This document shows, in pieces, positions 17,043 through 24,181 of a stretch of 64,000 bases of DNA; within the stretch, counting starts at the first letter, position 1; each line of letters opens with the position of its first letter. The notes beneath the pieces are model-generated. The model did no database searches. It was not told the DNA's origin and saw only the letters and a list, made by a program, of their open reading frames with translations. A program made the translations under genes and the position numbers. The stretch spans positions 868,001 to 932,000 of the forward strand of contig NZ_JAAZWE010000001.1 of NCBI RefSeq assembly GCF_013185185.1, read 5' to 3'. The stretch is from Saccharibacillus endophyticus (GTDB lineage Bacteria; Bacillota; Bacilli; Paenibacillales; Paenibacillaceae).

Positions 17043-17232
17043 GTCGAGAAAGTCCGACGCAACTGGAAGGGAGACGGCGGAGAGAAAAATTCAGTGAAGG
17101 AGCGATAGCGCTCGCCTTTGAAATCGAGAAAATCCCGCTAAAATTTCAATCCTTTTCTCGATTTCAACACGCGACCGGAACGAATTTTTCTCGGAGTCGG
17201 CTCGCTTCCCGCATCGAAGCCACTTTCTCGAC
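17043..17232. repeat. Structured intergenic repeat, copy 3 (full length, 190 bp)
   Basis: Perfect 11-bp ends GTCGAGAAAGT (17043-17053) and ACTTTCTCGAC (17222-17232). Outer stem GAGAAAAATTC (17082-17092) with GAATTTTTCTC (17182-17192). Central stem AAATCGAGAAAA (17121-17132) with TTTTCTCGATTT (17153-17164). It carries the long box GGAGCGATAGCGCTCGC that copies 4 and 6 also have. Arms pair perfectly despite differing in sequence from the other copies. It lies 36 bp past the stop of the NAD-kinase-like gene. Confidence 0.92.
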
Positions 17233-17237
17233 AGCCT

Positions 17238-17266
17238 AAGGCTTTCCCGGAAGGGAAAGCCTTTTT
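17238..17266. terminator. Right mirror hairpin next to structured repeat copy 3
   Basis: AAGGCTTTCCC-GG-AAGGGAAAGCCTT hairpin with T-run on the plus strand, immediately after the stop codon of the minus-strand NAD-kinase-like gene. For that gene it lacks the downstream T-run; the matching T-run is on the other hairpin at 17009-17034, across the repeat. Confidence 0.65.
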
Positions 17267-17267
17267 G

Positions 17268-18326
17268 TTATACCGCCAATAGTCCCCGCCGCTCCGCTAC
17301 CGTGATCGAAGCCTCGACTCCCGAACCGAACTCCAGGTAATCGTCTTCGACGCCGTCGCTGAAAATCACGCCGCTTTCCGGCATCTGCGACATGATCCGA
17401 AGCGGGCTTCGTTCGTCGATTTTGCCGAATACCAGATTCGCGGAAGTTGCTCGGCTCGGATACGGTTCGCGCACGCTGAAGTACAGATAAGGCGAATCCC
17501 AACCGAACGAAGCATCCGGGGTCAACGCTTGCGCGGGTTGTCCGGCCGCTCCCGACGCAATCCCGGCGGCTCCGGCCAGCACGCTGCGAAGCCAGCCGGT
17601 CGAGCCCATTCCGGTCGACACGATGATTCCGCTCGACGACTGCTGCTCGGCGGCCTCGTTTATTCGCAGCTCGTAACGGGCGGATACGTGCGTCCGGCGC
17701 CCGATAAACAGATCGTTAACCGCGTACAGCACCTGCCCGTCGTTCAACTCCGCCTGCGCCAGCCGGACTTCTTTGACCGGGCGTTTGTCGCGCAGGATAT
17801 CGCGGGCCACCGACTGCAATTCCCCGACCTTGAACGGCAGCAGCGCTCCGTCCCACCGCTGCGGGTCCGGGTTGACGCCGATCAACGGCCGATAAGCCGC
17901 GTATTTGAGCGTATTGGCGACCAGACCGTCTTGACCCAGCACCACGACCACGTCTTTTTCCCCAAAAATGAAATTCGGCACATGCTCGCGATCCACGTGC
18001 TGCACGCGCCCGACTACGCTCAGCGACTCCGTCGCCTGATGCAGCGCCGCGCGGTAGACCCGATCTTCGCGAATATAGTCGCCGAAATCCGCCCCCAGCC
18101 GCTCTACGTAGAACTGCGCCTGTTGGATGGTATTGTACCGAACCACCAGCTCCTCCAGCCGGGTCCGGCGCTTCACCAGCACGATCTTCGCCTCCGTTTC
18201 CGGAGCGCCCGCCGCCGTGCTGCCGAATGTCTGTCCGTGACGGGAATCCGCTCCCCTCCGGCCAGGCGCGTCGAAGGAAGATTGCCGCATTTTCGCTTCC
18301 CTGTCCCTGTTCCCGAAAAAGCTCAT
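17268..18326 (-). CDS. NAD kinase-like (diacylglycerol/NAD kinase fold) protein
   Basis: 352 residues. After a disordered N-terminus of about 45 residues, the NAD-kinase fold is recognisable: VVVVLGQDGLVANTLKY in place of the usual GGDGT loop, IGVNPDP, and STGMGSTGWLRSV corresponding to the TPTGSTAY region, then a beta-rich C-terminal domain (ANLVFGKIDERSPLRI). The first Gly of GGDG is kept and the second is replaced by Gln, so substrate use may differ from canonical NAD kinase. Its start overlaps the stop of the SPFH gene by 4 bp, so the two are coupled and probably act together at the membrane. Function is inferred only from fold. Confidence 0.82.
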   Translation of the reverse strand: MSFFGNRDREAKMRQSSFDAPGRRGADSRHGQTFGSTAAGAPETEAKIVLVKRRTRLEELVVRYNTIQQAQFYVERLGADFGDYIREDRVYRAALHQATESLSVVGRVQHVDREHVPNFIFGEKDVVVVLGQDGLVANTLKYAAYRPLIGVNPDPQRWDGALLPFKVGELQSVARDILRDKRPVKEVRLAQAELNDGQVLYAVNDLFIGRRTHVSARYELRINEAAEQQSSSGIIVSTGMGSTGWLRSVLAGAAGIASGAAGQPAQALTPDASFGWDSPYLYFSVREPYPSRATSANLVFGKIDERSPLRIMSQMPESGVIFSDGVEDDYLEFGSGVEASITVAERRGLLAV

Positions 18327-19360
18327 CGCTGCGCAACCCCTTTCGCCGCCTGTCCGCCCATCAGTCCTTGCAGCAGATCCGGCGTAATATTCAACTGACC
18401 GATTTTCTCCGCGTTGCCGGCCATTTCCTGGAACGCGATCGCGATCAGTTTATCCGGCTTCATATCCATATTCGCCATCGCTTGCAGCACGTTCGGATTG
18501 ACGTTTTCCAGCGATTTCATGACGGCGGTCAGCTCGTACGCTTTGGCGTCGGCGGCTACTTTTTGGTTCGAGGTTTCCAGACCGATCAACTCCTGCCTGC
18601 GCTCTTCCATGCCGATATCGAAGCTGAGCTGCTCTTTTTCCATCTCGTGCCGCTTTTGCTTGACCGCTTGTTCCGCATTAAGCTGCGTTTCGCGAATCTG
18701 CCGCTTTTTGGTCTCGACCGCGATTTCGGTGTTCAGCTCGTTTTCTTTCACCTGGCGTTCCTGCTGAATCGAAGCGTTGCGGCGGCGGTATAGCGCTTCA
18801 TCCGCATCCTGCAAAATCTCTTCGCGCGCTTTGGCTTCCAATGCGCGCATCGTGTCTTTATTCGGCAAAATGGCGAGAATCGACAGTCCCATCAGTTCTA
18901 CGCCGAGCGCAGCCAATTCTTCGTCGTTCGCCAGTTCCCGCCGCATGCTTTGAGCCAGCGTCTCGCTTGCCTGAATCGCTTCGCGGAGCGGCATACGGGC
19001 CAGACCGCGCTTGATCCGCACTTTGACGATGTTCACGACGCGCTGACTGAGCAGAGCCGGATCGTCCGACAGGTAGCGGTTCTTTTTCAAATCATAGGTA
19101 TAGTTCAGCACTTCGGTCATCCGTTTATATTCTGCGATCCGGTAGATAAGCTGACCTTGCACCGTAATTTTCTGATAATCGCTCGTCATCTCGTCGAACA
19201 TGAACGGAACGTCGATCGACGAGACCGGCACGACCACGACCGACGTCGTCGGCGCATAATAGTGAAAAGCAAGCCCGACGCCTTCTTTGACGACTCTGCC
19301 GTTCTTAATTTTCATCACGTACTCGCTAGGCTGGAATTTCGCAAAACGGAATCCGAACAT
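18323..19360 (-). CDS. SPFH/Band 7 domain protein
   Basis: A 345-residue protein. The SPFH domain occupies about residues 10-190 (VVVVPVSSIDVPFMFDEMTSD, ITVQGQLIYRI, then RVVNIVKVRIKRGL). A long charged coiled-coil follows (about 195-270, rich in Glu, Gln, Lys and Arg), then a C-terminal QLNITPDLLQGLM tail. There is no classical membrane segment; such proteins associate with membranes and form oligomeric rings or microdomain scaffolds. It is the promoter-proximal gene of a two-gene operon with the NAD-kinase-like protein. A well-spaced SigA promoter lies 50 bp upstream. Confidence 0.87.
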   Translation of the reverse strand: MFGFRFAKFQPSEYVMKIKNGRVVKEGVGLAFHYYAPTTSVVVVPVSSIDVPFMFDEMTSDYQKITVQGQLIYRIAEYKRMTEVLNYTYDLKKNRYLSDDPALLSQRVVNIVKVRIKRGLARMPLREAIQASETLAQSMRRELANDEELAALGVELMGLSILAILPNKDTMRALEAKAREEILQDADEALYRRRNASIQQERQVKENELNTEIAVETKKRQIRETQLNAEQAVKQKRHEMEKEQLSFDIGMEERRQELIGLETSNQKVAADAKAYELTAVMKSLENVNPNVLQAMANMDMKPDKLIAIAFQEMAGNAEKIGQLNITPDLLQGLMGGQAAKGVAQR

Positions 19361-19409
19361 GATGTTTCCCCGCTTTCTTTTTCGTTATTGTCATTTCGAC
19401 TTTAACAAA

Positions 19410-19438
19410 AATATAGCATAGTTTTTTGATATTATCAA
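19410..19438 (-). promoter_or_regulatory. SigA-type promoter of the SPFH operon
   Basis: On the minus strand TTGATA (19438-19433), 17 bp, TATATT (19415-19410), 50 bp before the SPFH start. The surrounding sequence is very A/T-rich and contains repeated GATATTA and ATCAATAT segments (19427-19450) that could be a regulator site. Confidence 0.65.
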
Positions 19439-19474
19439 TATGATATTAACAAAAAGTTACGAAGAAAATCCAAT

Positions 19475-19505
19475 AAAAAAACCTTATCCCCGCAGGGACA
19501 AGGTT
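19475..19505 (-). terminator. Terminator of the esterase gene
   Basis: AACCTTATCCC pairs with GGGACAAGGTT around CGCA; the A-run at the left is a T-run on the minus strand. It begins 22 bp after the esterase stop. Confidence 0.8.
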
Positions 19506-19526
19506 CGATAAAAGTAGACAATTCCT

Positions 19527-20264
19527 TCAAACGCGCTCCGATTGCCGCTCTCGGGCATCCTCAACCGTTGGCAACGATGCCGAATCCGAAGCCCGTTTAT
19601 TTGCTGCATGATCCCGCACATGTTCCAGCACCGCGTCGAACAATTCAAGCTGATTCGGCGAATGGCAGACCAGATGGCCGCTTTGCGGCAGCAGCACTAC
19701 CTTTTTATCCGCCGATCCCAGATGTTCGTTCAGATACGCGGAACTGCGGGGCTTTACCAGGTGATCCGTGGCTCCTTGCACGATCAATGCCGGAGACTTT
19801 GCTTCTTCGTACCACTCCAGCGATTCGTCCACGATACGGTAAAACTCGCGCGTGGCCCGGGCCGGAACGGCAAAAAAGTTACGAATGTAACGTCCCACCA
19901 TACGCGGTTGCATCAAAGTTCGGGCAATCGCCGGCGGATGAAGCGGAAATACCGGCGTGGACAATAACGTAATCGACGCGATGCGTTCCTTGTAAAAAGC
20001 CGCAAGGCGCGTCGCGATCAACGCCCCCGTAGAAAATCCGATCAGATGCACGCGGTCATGTTTGACGAGCAGCGTCTTGAGTTGTTCTTCGGCGCTGGCG
20101 ATCCATTCCCGATTGCCTGCATCCTGCATTTCCTTGCGACTGCCGCCGTGACCGCTAAGCGTGAACGTACTGACGTCAAATCCTTTTTGATCCAAAAAAT
20201 CGGCAAGCGGCTCCATCTCGTGCACGCCTCCCGTAAAACCGTGAATCAGCAGGCAGGCTTCCAT
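19527..20264 (-). CDS. Alpha/beta hydrolase, carboxylesterase type
   Basis: A 245-residue hydrolase of the alpha/beta fold. The oxyanion motif LIHGFTGG is at the N-terminus, the nucleophile elbow GFSTGA contains Ser78, and the acid and base are Asp167 (QGATDHLV) and His197 (QSGHLVCH). This pattern matches the monoacylglycerol lipase/carboxylesterase Est30-like group of Bacillales. No signal peptide is present, so it is cytoplasmic. A hydrophilic tail of about 35 residues follows the fold. GGGAGAGG lies 6 bp before the ATG. Confidence 0.9.
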   Translation of the reverse strand: MEACLLIHGFTGGVHEMEPLADFLDQKGFDVSTFTLSGHGGSRKEMQDAGNREWIASAEEQLKTLLVKHDRVHLIGFSTGALIATRLAAFYKERIASITLLSTPVFPLHPPAIARTLMQPRMVGRYIRNFFAVPARATREFYRIVDESLEWYEEAKSPALIVQGATDHLVKPRSSAYLNEHLGSADKKVVLLPQSGHLVCHSPNQLELFDAVLEHVRDHAANKRASDSASLPTVEDARERQSERV

Positions 20265-20395
20265 CTGTACCCTCTCCCGTCCTTTTCGATTCGGTGCTTT
20301 CTATCAGTATAGCGCTTATCGAATCGAATCGGCAAAGCGGTCAACCTTTTGAATCCGGCCCGTCACCGCTTAATCGCGTCTTTGTTGCAAATCCG

Positions 20396-21778
20396 TCACG
20401 TCTTGTTTACTTTGACCCGGTACTGTTTCAATAGACGCTCGGCTTCTTCGCGTATTTCGGGATCGGAATCGCCGGCCGCGCGTTCAAAATAAAGATACGC
20501 CTGCTCCCCATACTCACCGAGACGGCGGAGCACGGCTTTACGGAGTTTGACTCCGGAAGAAGGTTCCGCGATCAATCTGCCGTATCGAGACAACAATCCC
20601 GGCAAAGGCAGCCCTTCAAGCGCGCCTACCGCGGTCTCGCGTACCACCTCGTCCGCATCGTCCAACGCCCGTCCGAATTGCATCGCGTACGCTTCCCGTC
20701 CCGGCAGGCGCCCCGCATGGAACACAGCTTCGCGGCGCATATCCGGATCGGGATGCGTGAAGAACAGAATCAGCGTCGCCAGCGGATTTACCGGTCCTTG
20801 CTCCAGAATGCGGACAGACTGACACAGCACACGGTGGTCTTCTTCGTCAGCCAGCAATCGTTCAAGCCGCGACGTCAGTTGACCGCCCCCAGGCTCACCG
20901 TACGCGTCAATTTGTCTGGCTGCATTCAATCGCTCTTCCGCGAGCGGACTTGCCAGTGCCTTTTCAAGAAAAGCAAGGGCTTGGACATATTCTTTTTGCG
21001 CCAAAATCTCCAGAGCAGCCATTCGCACGGCCGGAGACGCGTCTGCACATTGTTCGAATAGGAACGACAGCGTCTCTTGCTTCAGCTTGGGAAGCTTATG
21101 CATGCCTTGGATCGCGCTGACCTTGACCTTCTCTTCCAGACTCGTCAAATACAGATCAATGAGCTCCACGTCGTCCCCGGCCCGCTCCATCGCGAACCAG
21201 CCCGTGTCGTAACCGCCGATGATCTCGTCCACCCAACGCTCGTACCATTCCAGAAAATTCGCTTCATATGTAAAAAAGGGAATTTGATAGCTGCGATCCA
21301 CATACACGACTCGACCCCGGTAAGGACCGTTCAGCACCAGCATCATTTCAAAAGTCCAGCCCATGGATCCGATGCCAAGCATGCCGCCATACAGCTCCTG
21401 CTGCAGTCGCCTCCGCTCTTCGGGCTTGATCGAGGGATCATCCAGGAAAGCGATCATCGCTCCCCACTCTTCTTGAGTCATGCCGGGAGACAATAGGCAT
21501 TCTTGCTTCAAAGGTGCTGCGATCCTGTCCGGATCAAGCGGCGCTATGCCGTAATAAGGACCTGCTCCCCCATTACCCACAACTTGCAAAAACTCGGAAA
21601 ACTCATTCGGTAGCGCTATGCCTGTCTTGGCTTCGAACCGGGCAATCGCCTCAAGTTCAAGCGGTTCGTTCATTTGGTAACCGTGCCGATTCGCTCCGAA
21701 TTCTTTGAGAGCATCGTCGCGCCGCGTTGCCATCTTCAGCTTCCAGACGATACGCTCCAACTGCGCTTGCTTCTTCAC
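20396..21778 (-). CDS. SMI1/KNR4 (SUKH) domain protein with HEAT-like repeats, paralogue 2
   Basis: About 460 residues with the same build as the gene at 9078-10523: an N-terminal SUKH domain (AIARFEAKTGIALPNEFSEF, GNGGAGPYYGI, LGIGSMGWTFEMMLVL, YERWVDEIIGG) and a C-terminal set of HEAT-like repeats (DASPAVRMAALEILAQKE, HPDPDMRREAVFHAGRLP, DDADEVVRETAVGALEGLP, DSDPEIREEAERLLKQ). The start is a GTG at 21778 behind GGGGAGGG; the longer open frame to 22096 lacks a ribosome site and overlaps the divergent leader. Shared motifs show the two are paralogues. A role as a scaffold or immunity-type protein is possible but not shown. Confidence 0.85.
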   Translation of the reverse strand: MKKQAQLERIVWKLKMATRRDDALKEFGANRHGYQMNEPLELEAIARFEAKTGIALPNEFSEFLQVVGNGGAGPYYGIAPLDPDRIAAPLKQECLLSPGMTQEEWGAMIAFLDDPSIKPEERRRLQQELYGGMLGIGSMGWTFEMMLVLNGPYRGRVVYVDRSYQIPFFTYEANFLEWYERWVDEIIGGYDTGWFAMERAGDDVELIDLYLTSLEEKVKVSAIQGMHKLPKLKQETLSFLFEQCADASPAVRMAALEILAQKEYVQALAFLEKALASPLAEERLNAARQIDAYGEPGGGQLTSRLERLLADEEDHRVLCQSVRILEQGPVNPLATLILFFTHPDPDMRREAVFHAGRLPGREAYAMQFGRALDDADEVVRETAVGALEGLPLPGLLSRYGRLIAEPSSGVKLRKAVLRRLGEYGEQAYLYFERAAGDSDPEIREEAERLLKQYRVKVNKT

Positions 21779-22074
21779 TTCGTGTCCCTCCCCAAGTAAA
21801 GCCGACCGTGATCGCACTCCCGACGCGCGGTCGCCTTCCGTTCGCTTCTCCGGCCGCGATGAAGCGATAATTCCGTCTCTCTGACGATCCTCGTTATCTA
21901 TGTCTGTTGGTTGTATGTATGCTATAATCTCAATTTGTAATGGCTGGAACCGTTGCACGTCTTTGCCACTGTGGTTGATTGTAACTCGTTGGAGTCTTTT
22001 GTGCAAAATTCCAAATGGCCTATTTTCCTTTCTTTGTAAAGGATTTAAGAAAATACGCAAGGAGGAAAATGTGG

Positions 22075-23766
22075 ATGTCGAATCTTTCCGATACATTGTT
22101 GGAGGAGGTCTGGAAACGACTTTGCTCCATTTACGCGCGCGAACGGCAGCGTCTGGATGAAATTACAGAATGGAGCCCTCTTCAAGCCGGCGTCTTCAAT
22201 TATTTGAAGATCAGCCGCCTGACGCCGAAATGGGGCAAGACTCCGTATCGCTTATCGATTGACGTATATGAACCTTTTTCATGGAGCGATAGTTCTTACA
22301 AGTTCGAGCTTGACCCCTATATCGAAGACATCACCGAAGAAATGCTGCATGATGAATTTTGGCCTGCTTTATTGAAAAAAGTAAACGAGCTGCGTTTGTC
22401 GGATGAGATGGGACCGCGCTTTTTCGATTATCGGTTTGAGCTTGTCGCGGATTTTCAAAGGGAATCTCCTGCCTCATCATCCAAGCTAACTGCTGCATTG
22501 ATCGATGAAGCCAAACTCGCCGGATTAAAAGAAACGTTGGCGCATTTTATTCAAACGAAAGTCTTATCCGAGTCTCCTGCGCGTCCGAAAAGCAAAGATT
22601 ATTTCTTTTTTTCCCGACTGCTCGTGAATCCCGATCTGCTGCCGGAAGAAAAACGTGCTCCCGATCCGCAAAAGCTTGAAACGCTGTCGCTTAGCCTCAG
22701 CCGCAAACTCAAAGAAAATCCCGAGCGTCTGGCCGAATGGAAGCGCGAGTATGCCCATGCGCTAAAAGGATGGGCCGAAGAGCAATTTTTGCCGCTTTAT
22801 TTCGATGAGACGAACGAGTATCCGCTGCGCTTCCGCGTCAAGCCCAGCATCGAACAGCCGACACTCCATTCGGACGCCTTGGACTTTTTCCTCTATGCGG
22901 CGCTTCAGGCAGGCCGCGACGATCCACAGCTTCGATTGTCCTATCTTCGTTACGCGTCCGATCTGGGTTCAGATACGGCAGCGCGTTATTTGAAAACCGG
23001 AAGCGGCAATATGGAAAGTTCGCGCAAAGGCAGTGGTTTTCAAGGCAAAGCGAATGACGTGCTTCAGACCATCGAATTGAAACTAAACATCGAAAAAGAG
23101 CAAGCATATCTGGAAGCTCTGAATTATCTGTGCGACCTAATGCGCCAGGGATTCCCAAAAGCCTACGCCTTGAAGCTGAAAAGCACCGAAAAGCAGTGGC
23201 TGCCGCTTAAAAAGCTCGCCAAGTCGCCCCTGCATCGATTTTTCGCCAATGCGCTGCAATACCCGGCACTGTTCCCGGTAATCGCCGAATACGCGGATTT
23301 GGTCATGGAAGAGTTCGCCTGGTACGGAGATGTCGAAGCAGGCGAAAAGTCGGTAATGCCGGGCACCTACGCGGTGCTTGGGCTCGGACTGCATAGCGAG
23401 GATTACGATTCGCTGCTGGTTCGGTACATGCAGCTTGTCGATACCGAGCACCAATCGGCGCATGACGAGTATGCGGGCCTATTCGCTTCCGTAAGAGGGG
23501 TAAATGAACGTACGTTACCGATCTTGATTTCGATTGTGCTTGGCGGCGGTCAGAGTGCGCGGCCGATTAAGGAAACGCTGATCGATACGCCTGTGCTGGC
23601 CCGCCGGTTATCCGCGCAGCTTCTTCCGCTGGAAGATCATGAACGGGAGCTTGTGATCTATCGATTGTTCGGAGGTTGGGACAAGTTGGCGCGCACCATG
23701 AAGAAGGCCGAACCGGATATGGCGTCGGCGCTTGAGTCGGTCACACTTGTTAAAGGACGGGCATAG
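22075..23766 (+). CDS. Large hypothetical protein (possibly DUF6138)
   Basis: About 563 residues, soluble, without recognisable catalytic motifs. The N-terminal half contains long amphipathic helices and many aromatic residues (FELDPYIEDITEEMLHDEFW). The C-terminal half has helical repeats (YLEALNYLCDLMRQGFPKAY, LHRFFANALQYPALFPVIAE). I recall a Paenibacillus family annotated DUF6138 with this character, but cannot verify it. The start is the ATG at 22075, 9 bp after AAGGAGG; an ATG at 22069 is closer to the site. It is divergent from the second SUKH-HEAT gene, with 296 bp between them holding a possible TATAAT box near 21920 and no other clear signal. Confidence 0.75.
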   Translation: MSNLSDTLLEEVWKRLCSIYARERQRLDEITEWSPLQAGVFNYLKISRLTPKWGKTPYRLSIDVYEPFSWSDSSYKFELDPYIEDITEEMLHDEFWPALLKKVNELRLSDEMGPRFFDYRFELVADFQRESPASSSKLTAALIDEAKLAGLKETLAHFIQTKVLSESPARPKSKDYFFFSRLLVNPDLLPEEKRAPDPQKLETLSLSLSRKLKENPERLAEWKREYAHALKGWAEEQFLPLYFDETNEYPLRFRVKPSIEQPTLHSDALDFFLYAALQAGRDDPQLRLSYLRYASDLGSDTAARYLKTGSGNMESSRKGSGFQGKANDVLQTIELKLNIEKEQAYLEALNYLCDLMRQGFPKAYALKLKSTEKQWLPLKKLAKSPLHRFFANALQYPALFPVIAEYADLVMEEFAWYGDVEAGEKSVMPGTYAVLGLGLHSEDYDSLLVRYMQLVDTEHQSAHDEYAGLFASVRGVNERTLPILISIVLGGGQSARPIKETLIDTPVLARRLSAQLLPLEDHERELVIYRLFGGWDKLARTMKKAEPDMASALESVTLVKGRA

Positions 23767-23767
23767 A

Positions 23768-24118
23768 ATGAAAAAAAGAACGTTAATAACTATAGCCTGC
23801 ATGCTGCTTCTTATGCTACTGGTGTCCCTCCCGGCTCCTTCGCAAAGCTCCGCTTTCGAAATCGATGCCGCAACCAAGCAAAGACTTGCCGAACAATACG
23901 GTCTGGATGAACCGTCAGAAGCGGAACCGCCTTTTTATGCCGATTTCGGAAGCACCATACCCTATGCATCCGGATATATCGACGACTCGGGTATTTATTT
24001 TGACGATTTGCGCGGAGTTGCGCATATGCTCGGCGTTTTCTCCATAATAGGGCATGCGCCTCTGCCGACCTGCACTCGGAATTTCATTTGGTTTCTCTCA
24101 AACGTCTCGGAAAGCTAA
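23768..24118 (+). CDS. Small secreted protein, possibly frameshifted
   Basis: 116 residues starting one base after the stop of the preceding gene. A signal peptide is clear (KKRTLITIACMLLLMLLVSL, then AQSSAF-like region PAPSQSSAF). The mature part is short and acidic. The last 20 residues (PTCTRNFIWFLSNVSES) look unlike normal coding sequence, while the -1 frame from about 24067 reads DLHSEFHLVSLKRLGKLTIS, which looks natural. A frameshift, real or from sequencing, may therefore have changed the C-terminus; the -1 frame has no stop before the terminator. Family unknown. Confidence 0.55.
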   Translation: MKKRTLITIACMLLLMLLVSLPAPSQSSAFEIDAATKQRLAEQYGLDEPSEAEPPFYADFGSTIPYASGYIDDSGIYFDDLRGVAHMLGVFSIIGHAPLPTCTRNFIWFLSNVSES

Positions 24119-24132
24119 CCATATCGAGCAAA

Positions 24133-24175
24133 GAAAGGCTGTCCCCGTCGCCGAATGCAGCGGGAACAGCCTTTC
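24133..24175 (+). terminator. Bidirectional terminator
   Basis: GAAAGGCTGT-CCCCG pairs with GCGGGA-ACAGCCTTTC. It lies between the convergent secreted-protein and MFS genes, 7 bp from the MFS stop. Confidence 0.7.
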
Positions 24176-24181
24176 TTCAGC

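Noticed and set aside
15914..17239. Plus-strand open frame of 441 codons
   Set aside because: It crosses two minus-strand genes and repeat copy 3. Its composition (Phe/Arg/Ser-rich) and lack of motif mark it as a shadow frame.
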